A DNA stretch of 61,314 bases from a virus, in IMG/VR virus record IMGVR_UViG_3300010158_002705, positions 1 to 61,314 of that record; one strand, given 5' to 3'. Positions 25,162 to 32,726 of this stretch are shown here, piece by piece. The translations under genes and the position numbers were made by a program. The first letter of the stretch is position 1. Each line of letters starts with the position of its first letter. The notes under the pieces are model-generated. The model did not search any database and had not been told where the DNA came from. It saw nothing but the letters and a program-made list of their open reading frames with translations.

Positions 25162-25970
25162 AAATCAGTTTAGTAAGTGATCTCCATCTTGAGTTTGGCC
25201 CTCAAGAAATGGAAGGTGGCGATGTACTAATCCTTGCTGGCGATATGTGCGAGGCACGTACACTAATCAAACAATTCCACAGTACTAAGGTTCTGCCTTA
25301 TACTCCTGGAAAGTTGAGTGCCTATGATTTCTTCTACCATGAATGCGCCAAGTACAAGAAAGTGTTTATGGTAATGGGCAATCACGAACATTATCACGGA
25401 CGCTTTGATAAGACTTATGACGAACTCAAACGAGTGTTGCCTGACAATATTACCTTGTTGGAAAACGAAGTGGTGGAATACGAAGGTGTTATGTTCTTGG
25501 GTGCCACATTGTGGACAGACTTAAACAAAGGCGATCCCATTACTGTGCAGTCGATGAAGCAATTTATGAACGACTACCGAACTGTTCAAAATCATTACCC
25601 CGATAAGGGCTTGTACCACAAGTTAACTCCTTACGATACTGTGGAAGCACATCGTAAAAGTAAGCAGTACTTTCTGTCTACAGTAGAAGAACACAAAGAC
25701 AAGACTTTTGTGGTTATTACACATATGGCTCCTAGTTTTGCCAGTGTGAACGAAAAATACATTCGAGATACTGTTATGAACGGTGGGTATGCAAGTGAAA
25801 TGAGTGAATTTATTCTTGATCACGAAAACATCAAAGTTTGGGTACACGGTCATATGCACGATCCCGCTGATTATATGATTGGTGAAACACGTATTCTAAC
25901 TAACCCTCGTGGTTATGTTGGACACGAAGATACTAGTGGTTTTGATCCTGACTTAACTTTTGAGGTATAA
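25158..25970 (+). CDS. Calcineurin-like metallophosphoesterase
   Basis: The 270-residue product has all family blocks: SDLHLEF (8-14), AGDMCEA, GNHEHYHG, ITHMAPS and VHGHMHDP, binding two metal ions. It probably hydrolyses a phosphate ester or nucleotide; substrate is unknown. It differs from the PlcP-like enzyme at 41013 in sequence. ATGA overlap couples it to the preceding gene, and the FILKWS array begins 2 nt downstream. Confidence 0.82.
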   Translation: MKISLVSDLHLEFGPQEMEGGDVLILAGDMCEARTLIKQFHSTKVLPYTPGKLSAYDFFYHECAKYKKVFMVMGNHEHYHGRFDKTYDELKRVLPDNITLLENEVVEYEGVMFLGATLWTDLNKGDPITVQSMKQFMNDYRTVQNHYPDKGLYHKLTPYDTVEAHRKSKQYFLSTVEEHKDKTFVVITHMAPSFASVNEKYIRDTVMNGGYASEMSEFILDHENIKVWVHGHMHDPADYMIGETRILTNPRGYVGHEDTSGFDPDLTFEV

Positions 25971-25971
25971 G

Positions 25972-26226
25972 ATGGCTAGTACAGTACGCATACCTTGGAA
26001 GCGTGAGTTTGACAATGAACAAATGTGGAATGAAGTCTGTGCCTGGGCAATCGAATATTTCGGCCTGCCTGGGGACAGATTTCAAACGCACGCCAATGTT
26101 AATTATATGGACTTTGTTTTTAAAAGCAACAAGGATGCATTGGTTATGGCATTGATGTGGAATGCAGAAATTGTGCCCGACAATGATCTCACTGTGGAAT
26201 ATGTTGGCGGTCTGATCAATGTTTAA
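25972..26226 (+). CDS. FILKWS-family-like paralogue 2 (divergent)
   Basis: The 84-residue product has WNEVCAWAIEYFGLPGDRF and DFVFKSNKDALVMALMW, the equivalent of the D-F-x-F...D-A-x-x-F-x-L-x-W motif. It then continues 17 residues beyond, unlike most members. Start at 25972 has GAGG upstream. It overlaps the next member by 8 bp. Confidence 0.55.
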   Translation: MASTVRIPWKREFDNEQMWNEVCAWAIEYFGLPGDRFQTHANVNYMDFVFKSNKDALVMALMWNAEIVPDNDLTVEYVGGLINV

Positions 26227-26512
26227 GAAACGTGCTATGGCCGAGTCTAGATGGGTTGGCGACAGTATTACTAGTTATACACCAGTTAAACATTTTGAAA
26301 CTGGGTATGCTGAGAAACAACCTGATTGGCCCTATTGGGTACAGCCTTTTAACTATGATAAGTTTGAATGGGCTGATATGGACAAGTGGATATGTCAAAC
26401 AATGGGAGATACTGACTGGTCAACGCCTGATGGTCGATGGGTAGGCAGTGATAGAAAATATTGGTTCCGTAATGAAGAAGATCGCACTATGTTTATTTTG
26501 AGGTGGTCATGA
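26219..26512 (+). CDS. FILKWS-family paralogue 3
   Basis: The 97-residue product ends YWFRNEEDRTMFILRWS and has DMDKWICQTMGDTDW in the middle, both diagnostic of the family. A start at 26237 (MAESRW) is also possible. The stop forms ATGA with the next start, and the DNA around this junction (tttattttgaggtggtcatga) is identical to that at the next junction. Confidence 0.7.
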   Translation: MFKKRAMAESRWVGDSITSYTPVKHFETGYAEKQPDWPYWVQPFNYDKFEWADMDKWICQTMGDTDWSTPDGRWVGSDRKYWFRNEEDRTMFILRWS

Positions 26513-26712
26513 ATTTGGACATCCATTATAGTGAAAAATATAAAGAATATTCTATATTCTGGAATCAAGATGACGAGTTGCACAATAGTGAAATTGAAAA
26601 CTGGTGTAATCAAACTTTTGGAAATTTTTGGGAAAACGGGATTGAAGATCTAAATTATATTAGATTAACATCTGCCAAAGATGCTACAATGTTTATTTTG
26701 AGGTGGTCATGA
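26509..26712 (+). CDS. FILKWS-family paralogue 4
   Basis: The 67-residue product MNLDIHYSEKYKEYSIFWNQ... has IENWCNQTFGNFWENG and ends IRLTSAKDATMFILRWS. ATGA overlaps at both ends show translational coupling. It is among the shortest full members and so a good template of the minimal domain. Confidence 0.7.
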   Translation: MNLDIHYSEKYKEYSIFWNQDDELHNSEIENWCNQTFGNFWENGIEDLNYIRLTSAKDATMFILRWS

Positions 26713-26969
26713 AGATTACAGGATACACGTGGGAAGAGCAAGCCGCACAACATTTGGCTGATGAAATTGATCGAGAAGTATTTTGGGGACTGCTCAAAGA
26801 TTGTGGATGGCATCGTGTTATGCTTGATCGGTTACAGGATAATAAACACGCTATAGATATCACACTATGGCTAGAAGAAAACGTAAGAAACCCTTATGAA
26901 CGCAATGGTCGAGATTTTATATTTTCAGCAGAACGAGATGCTGTATTGTTTATTTTGAAATGGAGTTAA
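26709..26969 (+). CDS. FILKWS-family paralogue 5
   Basis: The 86-residue product has DITLWLEENVRNPYERNG and ends DFIFSAERDAVLFILKWS, the clearest form of the C-terminal motif. Start overlaps the previous stop (ATGA). No catalytic motif. Confidence 0.7.
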   Translation: MKITGYTWEEQAAQHLADEIDREVFWGLLKDCGWHRVMLDRLQDNKHAIDITLWLEENVRNPYERNGRDFIFSAERDAVLFILKWS

Positions 26970-26974
26970 TTAAA

Positions 26975-27271
26975 ATGGCAACTATGATTAACACTGGACC
27001 TGGCATTTCCAGTATTATTGGCGGTTTAAACTTTGGATCTGAACACGAACTACGTCCTATGAAAACTGGCAAGGCCAGTGGTTGGGGTATGGAGTATAGT
27101 TGGGTTGAAATTGCCAGAACTGAAAATACACCCGTAGACATTAATGAACAAGCGCAGGATTGGTGTAAGCAAATGTTTGGTACTTCATCTGTTCGTTGGT
27201 TTGAAAAGAAAGATAAATTCTATTTTAAAAGTGAAAAAGACCTAACACTGTTTCTATTAAAGTGGTCTTAA
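26975..27271 (+). CDS. FILKWS-family paralogue 6
   Basis: The 98-residue product has a Gly-rich N-terminus, then AQDWCKQMFGTSSVRWF and the end KFYFKSEKDLTLFLLKWS. The start at 26975 is preferred over 26960 because GGAG (26962-26965) lies 9 nt before it; here the array uses a ribosome site rather than an overlap. Confidence 0.7.
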   Translation: MATMINTGPGISSIIGGLNFGSEHELRPMKTGKASGWGMEYSWVEIARTENTPVDINEQAQDWCKQMFGTSSVRWFEKKDKFYFKSEKDLTLFLLKWS

Positions 27272-27272
27272 T

Positions 27273-27482
27273 ATGAGAGTACTTAAAAAATCGTTGTGGC
27301 CCCATTGTATCAAACTGGATGTGTTAGAACCTGGGGATGATATGTATGATATAGAAATTTGGCTTGGTGAAACAATGGGTTCTTTTAAGGATCGTTGGAA
27401 CGCAGTTTACAAGCACAACGGAACTGATTTTTATTTTCGTCAAGGGCAGGATGCAACACTATTTGCATTGAAATGGTCATGA
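27273..27482 (+). CDS. FILKWS-family paralogue 7
   Basis: The 69-residue product has YDIEIWLGETMGSFKDRWNAVYKHNG and ends DFYFRQGQDATLFALKWS. It starts 1 nt after the previous stop and its own stop forms ATGA with the next start. Confidence 0.7.
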   Translation: MRVLKKSLWPHCIKLDVLEPGDDMYDIEIWLGETMGSFKDRWNAVYKHNGTDFYFRQGQDATLFALKWS

Positions 27483-27748
27483 CCGGTAAACTACGCCGCG
27501 CAAGCCCAAATGCTGTAATGCCTCCACATAAAGCCGTCATCATTGGCAATTTTGAAAAGATGGACTCTGCCCTAGTTGACGGAGACTTGTGGTATAAGGT
27601 ACAAGTTATTCCAAAAGTTACTCGTTGGGTTAAAGAACAAAATAAAGATCTATGGTATGATCATAGAACACCAAATAATTATAAAGTCTTGGATACTTTT
27701 GATGTACACGAAAAACTATACACAATGATGGCAGTGAGGTGGTCGTGA
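27479..27748 (+). CDS. FILKWS-family-like paralogue 8 (divergent)
   Basis: The 89-residue product is basic at the start (MTGKLRRASPNAVMPPHK) and ends TFDVHEKLYTMMAVRWS, a diverged version of the motif that keeps the final RWS. The stop forms GTGA with a GTG start of the next gene. N-terminal part unrelated by eye to other members. Confidence 0.6.
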   Translation: MTGKLRRASPNAVMPPHKAVIIGNFEKMDSALVDGDLWYKVQVIPKVTRWVKEQNKDLWYDHRTPNNYKVLDTFDVHEKLYTMMAVRWS

Positions 27749-28003
27749 AAGATTATACAGACTATATGGTACTGCCCTGCGGCGGTGTTGCCTACTATGA
27801 TGAGCCCGTACACGGTATGAATTATTTCTGTGCTCAATGCGGCACATCAGTTGGCAGTGTAGGTATGCCCCGAGCGTGTAAACGTGAGATGGACAAGTGG
27901 GACCTAATCAAACTACTTGGCGGGAAAGGATGGGATTACTTTGCAGAACCTGATGAATTCTTCTGATACAGATGCAACTTTGTTTTTGATGAGGTGGCCA
28001 TGA
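27745..28003 (+). pseudogene. FILKWS-family paralogue 9 with frame break before the motif
   Basis: From GTG at 27745 the open frame runs to TGA at 27964-27966 and gives a 73-residue product with a Cys pair (FCAQCGT) and MDKWDLIKLLGG. It ends DEFF just where the family motif should begin. The missing tail SDTDATLFLMRWP is encoded immediately after, in the +1 frame. It ends at TGA 28001-28003 and forms the usual ATGA with the next gene. This is a single-base indel, a sequencing error or a programmed +1 shift at TTC-TGA. Both halves look otherwise intact. Confidence 0.6.
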
Positions 28004-28215
28004 TTGAAGTTAAACTCGCCAACAGGACGGTTGATGCTGTAATGACCATTGTTCGAGAACTTAGGGCTAAGGGACTAGTACAAGGTATAGATTTTGATTT
28101 TGCGTATCATCAAAGTAAATGGGACAATATGATTGGCCATAATCCAACATACTCTATTTTCACATTTTACGAAGATAAAACTGCATTATTTTTCATTCTC
28201 AAGTACAGTAAATAA
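28000..28215 (+). CDS. FILKWS-family paralogue 10
   Basis: The 71-residue product MIEVKLANRTVDAVMTIVREL... ends TFYEDKTALFFILKYSK, with Tyr in place of Trp as in the solo member at 17934. The ATG at 28000 overlaps the preceding TGA. This is the last array member; the D,D-peptidase gene follows after 3 nt. Confidence 0.68.
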   Translation: MIEVKLANRTVDAVMTIVRELRAKGLVQGIDFDFAYHQSKWDNMIGHNPTYSIFTFYEDKTALFFILKYSK

Positions 28216-28218
28216 CGT

Positions 28219-28965
28219 ATGAAATATCTCGTACTAGTATTAGCCCTATTCACAAGTAATGTGTGGCCCAACAGTCACGGACTGTATCATTATTCCACAG
28301 AGGAATACATTGATAAGAAAGATACGGATACAGTACGTAGCATTGCCAGTATCACTAAATTGTTTACTGCTATGACAGTATTAAATTCTGGCCAAGATTT
28401 GGAAGAACGAGTAACAGTAGATTGCCGTAATCGTGGTCGTATCAGTAACGGTATGGAACTATCACGAAAAGACTTATTGACTGCTGCAATTGTTGTCAGC
28501 GATAATTGTGCCGCAGAAACACTAGCCAATGCTTATCCAGGTGGATATAGTAGATTTATATTTGATCGTAGTAAACTACTCAAAGATTTAGGACTACATA
28601 ATACTCAATTATTTGACCCCACAGGTCTAAGTGTGTTTAACGTTAGTACAGTGGATGATTTGATTAAGTTTGCTCCTGTAGCATATTCAAATGAATTCTT
28701 GCGTACTATTGCAAATTTACCCCAAGCCACAATTAAAGCAATACGTAAGGGTAAAGTCGTATCCATAACTGTAAGAAATACGAATCCAGCAATATTTTCC
28801 CATAATAACGTCGTGGTGAGCAAAACAGGGTTTACTAATTCTGCTGGTCGTTGCGTTTTGATGCTGGTAAAACGTGTCCAAGATGTATATGCCGTTGTTG
28901 TTTTGGGCGAGCCTAGTTTAAAATCTCGAACAAAACAAGTGGAAATTTTAATGGCTAAGAAATAA
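28219..28965 (+). CDS. D-alanyl-D-alanine endopeptidase/carboxypeptidase (PBP7-like)
   Basis: The 248-residue product has a signal-like N-terminus (MKYLVLVLALFTSNVWP) and the penicillin-binding triad S44-I-T-K47, S94-D-N96 and K202-T-G204 in correct order and spacing. It resembles small PBP7/DacA peptidases of the S11 family acting on peptidoglycan cross-links in the periplasm. It lacks a visible C-terminal membrane anchor. A host-type wall enzyme in a phage could aid lysis or reshape the wall. It starts 3 nt after the FILKWS array and is probably co-transcribed. Confidence 0.85.
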   Translation: MKYLVLVLALFTSNVWPNSHGLYHYSTEEYIDKKDTDTVRSIASITKLFTAMTVLNSGQDLEERVTVDCRNRGRISNGMELSRKDLLTAAIVVSDNCAAETLANAYPGGYSRFIFDRSKLLKDLGLHNTQLFDPTGLSVFNVSTVDDLIKFAPVAYSNEFLRTIANLPQATIKAIRKGKVVSITVRNTNPAIFSHNNVVVSKTGFTNSAGRCVLMLVKRVQDVYAVVVLGEPSLKSRTKQVEILMAKK

Positions 28966-28975
28966 ATTTATTCAA

Positions 28976-29004
28976 TTGACATTAAAATACTATTTCTGTA
29001 TAAT
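28976..29004 (+). promoter_or_regulatory. Consensus sigma70-like promoter of the Hsp20 gene
   Basis: TTGACA (28976-28981), 17-nt spacer, TATAAT (28999-29004), overlapping a TAATAAATA late-like element. Unlike most promoters here it leaves a leader of about 75 nt containing the hairpin TGGGC-AAAGT-GCCCA (29041-29055). Confidence 0.85.
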
Positions 29005-29085
29005 AAATAAATGTGTAGAAGACCTAATGGCTTTTACATATGGGCAAAGTGCCCAGATTGTCTTACTTTATTAAGGAGAAAAATT

Positions 29086-29520
29086 ATGACAAATCAATTA
29101 GTTCGTTTCGACACCAACTCTCTAAACAGAGCACTTCTAGGATTTGATTCCTTGTTTAACGATTTTGAACATCGTTTTGCAAATCAAATTAATCAAAACT
29201 ATCCACCCTACAATATCTTAAAACACAATGAAGATTCTTACGAGATCGAAATTGCTGTGACTGGATTTGATAAGGATGAGATCACAGTTGAGATTGATCA
29301 AAATCAATTGGTTGTGAAGGGTGAACGTACACCAACTGATGACGGTGCAGAATACTTGCATCGTGGATTGGCTGCACGTAGTTTCACACGCAGTTGGACA
29401 TTGGCTGAGCATATGGTAGTGGGCGAAGGCCGTATTAAAAACGGCGTCCTTACTATTGGGTTGACTCGCGAAGTTCCGGAAGCATTGAAACCTCGTGTTC
29501 TTAAACTAAAGGCTGAATAA
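29086..29520 (+). CDS. Small heat-shock protein (Hsp20/alpha-crystallin)
   Basis: The 144-residue product has the IbpA-like start (MTNQLVRFDTNSLNRALLGFDSLF), the alpha-crystallin core (YPPYNILKHNEDSYEIEIAVTG; QLVVKGERT; YLHRGLAARSFTRSW; GRIKNGVLTIGL) and a PRVLKLKAE tail. Sizes match. Small Hsps of this type are common in T4-like cyanophages and may hold virion proteins before assembly. The ATG at 29086 has AAGGAG; the in-frame ATG at 29011 is not needed. Confidence 0.9.
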   Translation: MTNQLVRFDTNSLNRALLGFDSLFNDFEHRFANQINQNYPPYNILKHNEDSYEIEIAVTGFDKDEITVEIDQNQLVVKGERTPTDDGAEYLHRGLAARSFTRSWTLAEHMVVGEGRIKNGVLTIGLTREVPEALKPRVLKLKAE

Positions 29521-29526
29521 AAGGCC

Positions 29527-29544
29527 CGGGGGCTCAGTCCCCCG
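29527..29544 (+). promoter_or_regulatory. GC-rich hairpin between hsp20 and clpS
   Basis: CGGGGG-CTCAGT-CCCCCG, a 6-bp GC stem without a U tract. It could be a weak terminator, an RNA-processing or stability element, or a regulator of clpS translation 17 nt downstream. Confidence 0.5.
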
Positions 29545-29560
29545 TTAACTTAACTTTATT

Positions 29561-29869
29561 ATGACTATTGAAACTCCAGTACTTGAAAAAAAGCAAACAA
29601 CACTTCGCAAGGTTAAAGAACCTAAAAAGTATAAGGTAGTTGTTTTGAACGACGACTTTACTCCTATGGAATTTGTTGTGGCTATGTTTGTTTCTATATT
29701 TAGAAAACAACATAATGAAGCCATTGACTTGACTGTACAAATTCATACTGATGGTAGTGCTGTTGCAGGTATTTTCCCTCACGAAATTGCTGAACAAAAA
29801 GTTGTCGATGCAGTTTCAATGGCTCGAGCCAATGGGCATCCCCTTGTACTTAGGGCTGAGCAGGAATGA
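29561..29869 (+). CDS. clpS: ClpS-like protease adaptor
   Basis: The 102-residue product has the ClpS core YKVVVLNDDFTPMEFVV with N30-D31-D32 of the N-degron pocket, and MFVSIFRKQHNEAIDLTVQIHTDG and HEIAEQKV. In cells ClpS delivers N-end-rule substrates to ClpAP. Together with the phage ClpX at 20828 it suggests manipulation of host Clp proteolysis. It overlaps the heme oxygenase start by 4 bp (ATGA). Confidence 0.88.
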   Translation: MTIETPVLEKKQTTLRKVKEPKKYKVVVLNDDFTPMEFVVAMFVSIFRKQHNEAIDLTVQIHTDGSAVAGIFPHEIAEQKVVDAVSMARANGHPLVLRAEQE

Positions 29870-30402
29870 GTTTAAAAGAACTAACAAAAGATAAACACAC
29901 TGCCGCAGAAGGCACCCCGTTTATGAAGGCAGTGTTTGCCAACAAGATGCCTATGGCAGTGTGGGTCGACTACACATATCAAAAAGCACTGTGGTATAAA
30001 TCTATAGAAGAACGCTCAGAACAGTTGGGACTGTTAAAAGATCTTCAAGGCATCCAACGTGCCAAATTGATTATGGAAGACTATCGTGCAATGAAAAAGC
30101 CATTTGCATCATATAACACTTATAAACAAATTACTAAAGACTACGCAAGTTATATTAACAGTCTGCAAGATCCTAAACAAGTTCTGGCACACCTATATAC
30201 TTGGCATATGGGTGATATGTTTGGCGGGCAAATGATCAAGAAGATTATCAACGCTCCACACAGTCATTTAGAATTTGAAAATGCAATGGCACTGATTTCA
30301 ACTATGCGTCCCTTGTTGACTGATGACCTAGCCGATGAAGCAAACGTGGCCTTTGATTGGGCAATTAAAATACTAGGCGAATATGACGACAGTTTGGAAT
30401 AA
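29866..30402 (+). CDS. Heme oxygenase (HO-1 type)
   Basis: The 178-residue product cleaves heme to biliverdin, CO and iron. It shows the HO start LKELTKDKHTAAEGTPFMK with proximal ligand His11, and the distal-helix signature HMGDMFGGQMIKK. Length is slightly shorter than cyanobacterial HO1 (about 230-240). The next gene is a ferredoxin-dependent bilin reductase that overlaps it by 20 bp, so heme-to-bilin conversion is almost certainly the joint role. Confidence 0.88.
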   Translation: MSLKELTKDKHTAAEGTPFMKAVFANKMPMAVWVDYTYQKALWYKSIEERSEQLGLLKDLQGIQRAKLIMEDYRAMKKPFASYNTYKQITKDYASYINSLQDPKQVLAHLYTWHMGDMFGGQMIKKIINAPHSHLEFENAMALISTMRPLLTDDLADEANVAFDWAIKILGEYDDSLE

Positions 30403-31048
30403 AATTTCAGCACTGGCAAAAGATATCGAATCCAAGTTTCAAGCTACAGGCGAGTCATTACCTGTTGATCACGACTACGGTTGGTATAACGCATTGTACT
30501 CTAGTCCTAAATATCGTAGGGCTCACGTGGAAATTGTAGACTTCCGCGACACCCATAACATTTACATTTTGCACAGTACCATTTTTCCGCATTTCAATGA
30601 TCCCAGTCCCATTTGGGGATTTGATGCAGTATGCGGCCCAAACAAGATAACAGGCGCATTCCACGATTATAGCATTACTGGAGATCCTACTAATTTTATG
30701 TATCTATGGTTTAAAGCACAGGTAAACGGTCTTGAATGGAACAAACCTAGACAACTTCCCGAATGGGCACAACAAATCTTTAGTCCCGCAATAGTTGCCG
30801 CAGGAAATCTGCAGGATGAGGCAGAGATTGACCAACTTTGTAATACAGCACTAACTACCTTAGATTTTTATCTTAAGAATGTAGGATTGGAGCAGCAAGA
30901 TGTAGCTGATTATCATATGGCACAGAATCGATATTGCCATTATCAAAAACAAAATCCACACGTAATTAAAAGTATGATTTCAATGGGAGTCCCTGAGAAA
31001 ACAATGACCAATTTTGTTCACAAAGTATTGTTTCCAGAGATTGACTAA
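30383..31048 (+). CDS. Ferredoxin-dependent bilin reductase (PcyX/PcyA-like)
   Basis: The 221-residue product has the FDBR core PIWGFDAVCGPNKITGAFHD, with the central Asp used in proton transfer. Before it comes YILHSTIFPHFNDP and at the end AQNRYCHYQKQN followed by a FVHKVLFPE tail. It closely recalls PcyX of marine phages, reported to make phycoerythrobilin from biliverdin, rather than chlorophyll-linked enzymes. The electron donor would be host ferredoxin. No phycobiliprotein or phytochrome is encoded in the window. Translationally overlapped with heme oxygenase. Confidence 0.87.
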   Translation: MTTVWNKISALAKDIESKFQATGESLPVDHDYGWYNALYSSPKYRRAHVEIVDFRDTHNIYILHSTIFPHFNDPSPIWGFDAVCGPNKITGAFHDYSITGDPTNFMYLWFKAQVNGLEWNKPRQLPEWAQQIFSPAIVAAGNLQDEAEIDQLCNTALTTLDFYLKNVGLEQQDVADYHMAQNRYCHYQKQNPHVIKSMISMGVPEKTMTNFVHKVLFPEID

Positions 31049-31058
31049 ATATTAAATT

Positions 31059-32696
31059 ATGCGTATAATTGAATTATTAACAGAAACTGAAGACCCTTTG
31101 GATAATACCCAACAACATATACCGCCAGCGCCAGATCAACAAATTGGTGCAGATCCAGAAACTCAATCAAAAGTTAATAATTCAGTCAAACCTGTGAATA
31201 AAAAATTGAAGACGGATGACGGCCCATATAACTTTGATGGCAAAGAATACGCAAATATAATGGCAAGTAAGAAAATTGCCATTGATATTCAAAATGCACT
31301 CAAAAAAGATTTTCCAAATATTGTGGTTGGGGTAGATAGTGCCAAAGATGGTAAACTAGTTCCATCTATTCGTATTAAAAATGTTTTACCAAAAGATGCA
31401 GGTAAAAAAATATTAGCATCTATGTATGCCCTACATCCAGCTGATCCAGTGTCATCAACGGTTACTGGAACATATCAAACTGATACGTATTCATTCACAG
31501 TTGATAATCAAATTTTTACAATCATACTTGCTGGTAAAGGTAGTAAAAGTGGCGGTGCACAAGTTGGTATCCAACAACTACGTCCTAATAAGTTGGGACT
31601 AGTGGGAGACAACACTAAGGCTCAAGTAGTTGAGTTGGTCAAAAAATCATTGGTAAAAGTAGTAGGCAAGGATCCAAAACTTTTAGAAGCATTGCGTCAA
31701 TTAGTGGATGTTGCTGCTGGAACACGCGATGTTATTGATCCAGACCTTAACGATCATATCAAAGACAGTATCAATCTAATCAGTCAAGATTTTGGTGAAG
31801 TATTAACACCAATCAAAATGTCAGTTAATGACAGCGATATCATTAATTTTCCAGAACAATCAAATCAACCTTTGATTGACGCAAAAGTTAATGGTAAAAT
31901 GATTGCTGTTAAAAGTCTTGGCGGCAGTGGCAATAGTTTTTCTGTTATTCAAGAGTTGATTGACGAATACGAAAAAGAAATGAACAAAGATCCCAAGCAA
32001 GTTGCTGGTGAACGAGCACGTATGCTTAAATTAGTGAAAGAATTTAACAAATCTAAAGGCGATGTCAAGGATAATTTAATTCGCGTAGCACAACTAGCTC
32101 CAACTAAGGAAGCATTGGCACTAAACAATTTGGTAGGATTTAAACCTAACAATTACGAAGAAATGTTAAAAGCAGCGGACATTATTATGAAATCTATATC
32201 TGCTGAGGCAACAAGTAGCGAAGATTTGTACAAAAAATATTTGGAAGCAGTATTACCAATTAGTACATCTGGTGCAAGAATGACTGGCGGGAAATCCCCC
32301 AAAGTACAAGCCATTGGTATGCCAAGTGATTGGAAACACTACACTGGATTAAAAGATATTAAAGATTTAAAAGTCAAGGCTAGTGGAAAGAAATATTTTG
32401 ATTCCAACTTTGTTAAAGCAGCAGCTGATCAATTAACTTATTTGCTAGGCTGGAGTTTTAGAATGGATGCAGCCGAAGGTGGGAAAGATTCAGAAGAAAT
32501 GAGTAAATTAATTACTGATATCATGACCAAGAAAGAAGCTGTTGCTGCAAAAATTTCAATAACTCCAGAAGGTGGTATTGTGGTCAGAGTTACACCATTC
32601 AGTGATTTGAAATTTGGCTATCAATATCATGCAGGAACAAGTCGTCCTTCTCAAAATGCTCCTGGTTTTTCAATTCATTTTGTAGATACCAATTGA
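31059..32696 (+). CDS. Large protein with capsid-targeting-like leader
   Basis: The 545-residue product begins MRIIELLTETED, one of the best examples of the shared leader (LLTE|T as possible cleavage site), 7 nt after a TAAATA late element. The remainder is mostly soluble. A segment PLIDAKVNGKMIAVKSLGGSGNS (around 275-297) resembles D...xxK catalytic strands of nuclease-like folds, but a complete motif is not clear. The size and late leaderless promoter fit an abundant internal or ejected head protein. Function unknown. Confidence 0.65.
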   Translation: MRIIELLTETEDPLDNTQQHIPPAPDQQIGADPETQSKVNNSVKPVNKKLKTDDGPYNFDGKEYANIMASKKIAIDIQNALKKDFPNIVVGVDSAKDGKLVPSIRIKNVLPKDAGKKILASMYALHPADPVSSTVTGTYQTDTYSFTVDNQIFTIILAGKGSKSGGAQVGIQQLRPNKLGLVGDNTKAQVVELVKKSLVKVVGKDPKLLEALRQLVDVAAGTRDVIDPDLNDHIKDSINLISQDFGEVLTPIKMSVNDSDIINFPEQSNQPLIDAKVNGKMIAVKSLGGSGNSFSVIQELIDEYEKEMNKDPKQVAGERARMLKLVKEFNKSKGDVKDNLIRVAQLAPTKEALALNNLVGFKPNNYEEMLKAADIIMKSISAEATSSEDLYKKYLEAVLPISTSGARMTGGKSPKVQAIGMPSDWKHYTGLKDIKDLKVKASGKKYFDSNFVKAAADQLTYLLGWSFRMDAAEGGKDSEEMSKLITDIMTKKEAVAAKISITPEGGIVVRVTPFSDLKFGYQYHAGTSRPSQNAPGFSIHFVDTN

Positions 32697-32721
32697 CACA
32701 TATTTGATTTTGTGTTATAAT
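32693..32721 (+). promoter_or_regulatory. Consensus extended -10 promoter of the DNA methyltransferase
   Basis: TTGACA (32693-32698, inside the preceding stop region), 17-nt spacer, TGT then TATAAT (32716-32721). ATG at 32727 follows 5 nt later, implying a leaderless transcript. Confidence 0.87.
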
Positions 32722-32726
32722 AAGGT

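Noticed and set aside
29011-29085. In-frame 25-residue N-terminal extension of Hsp20 starting right after the promoter
   Set aside because: The internal ATG at 29086 has AAGGAG and gives the usual Hsp20 start; the extension contains a hairpin and looks like leader. A separate leader peptide is possible but not supported.
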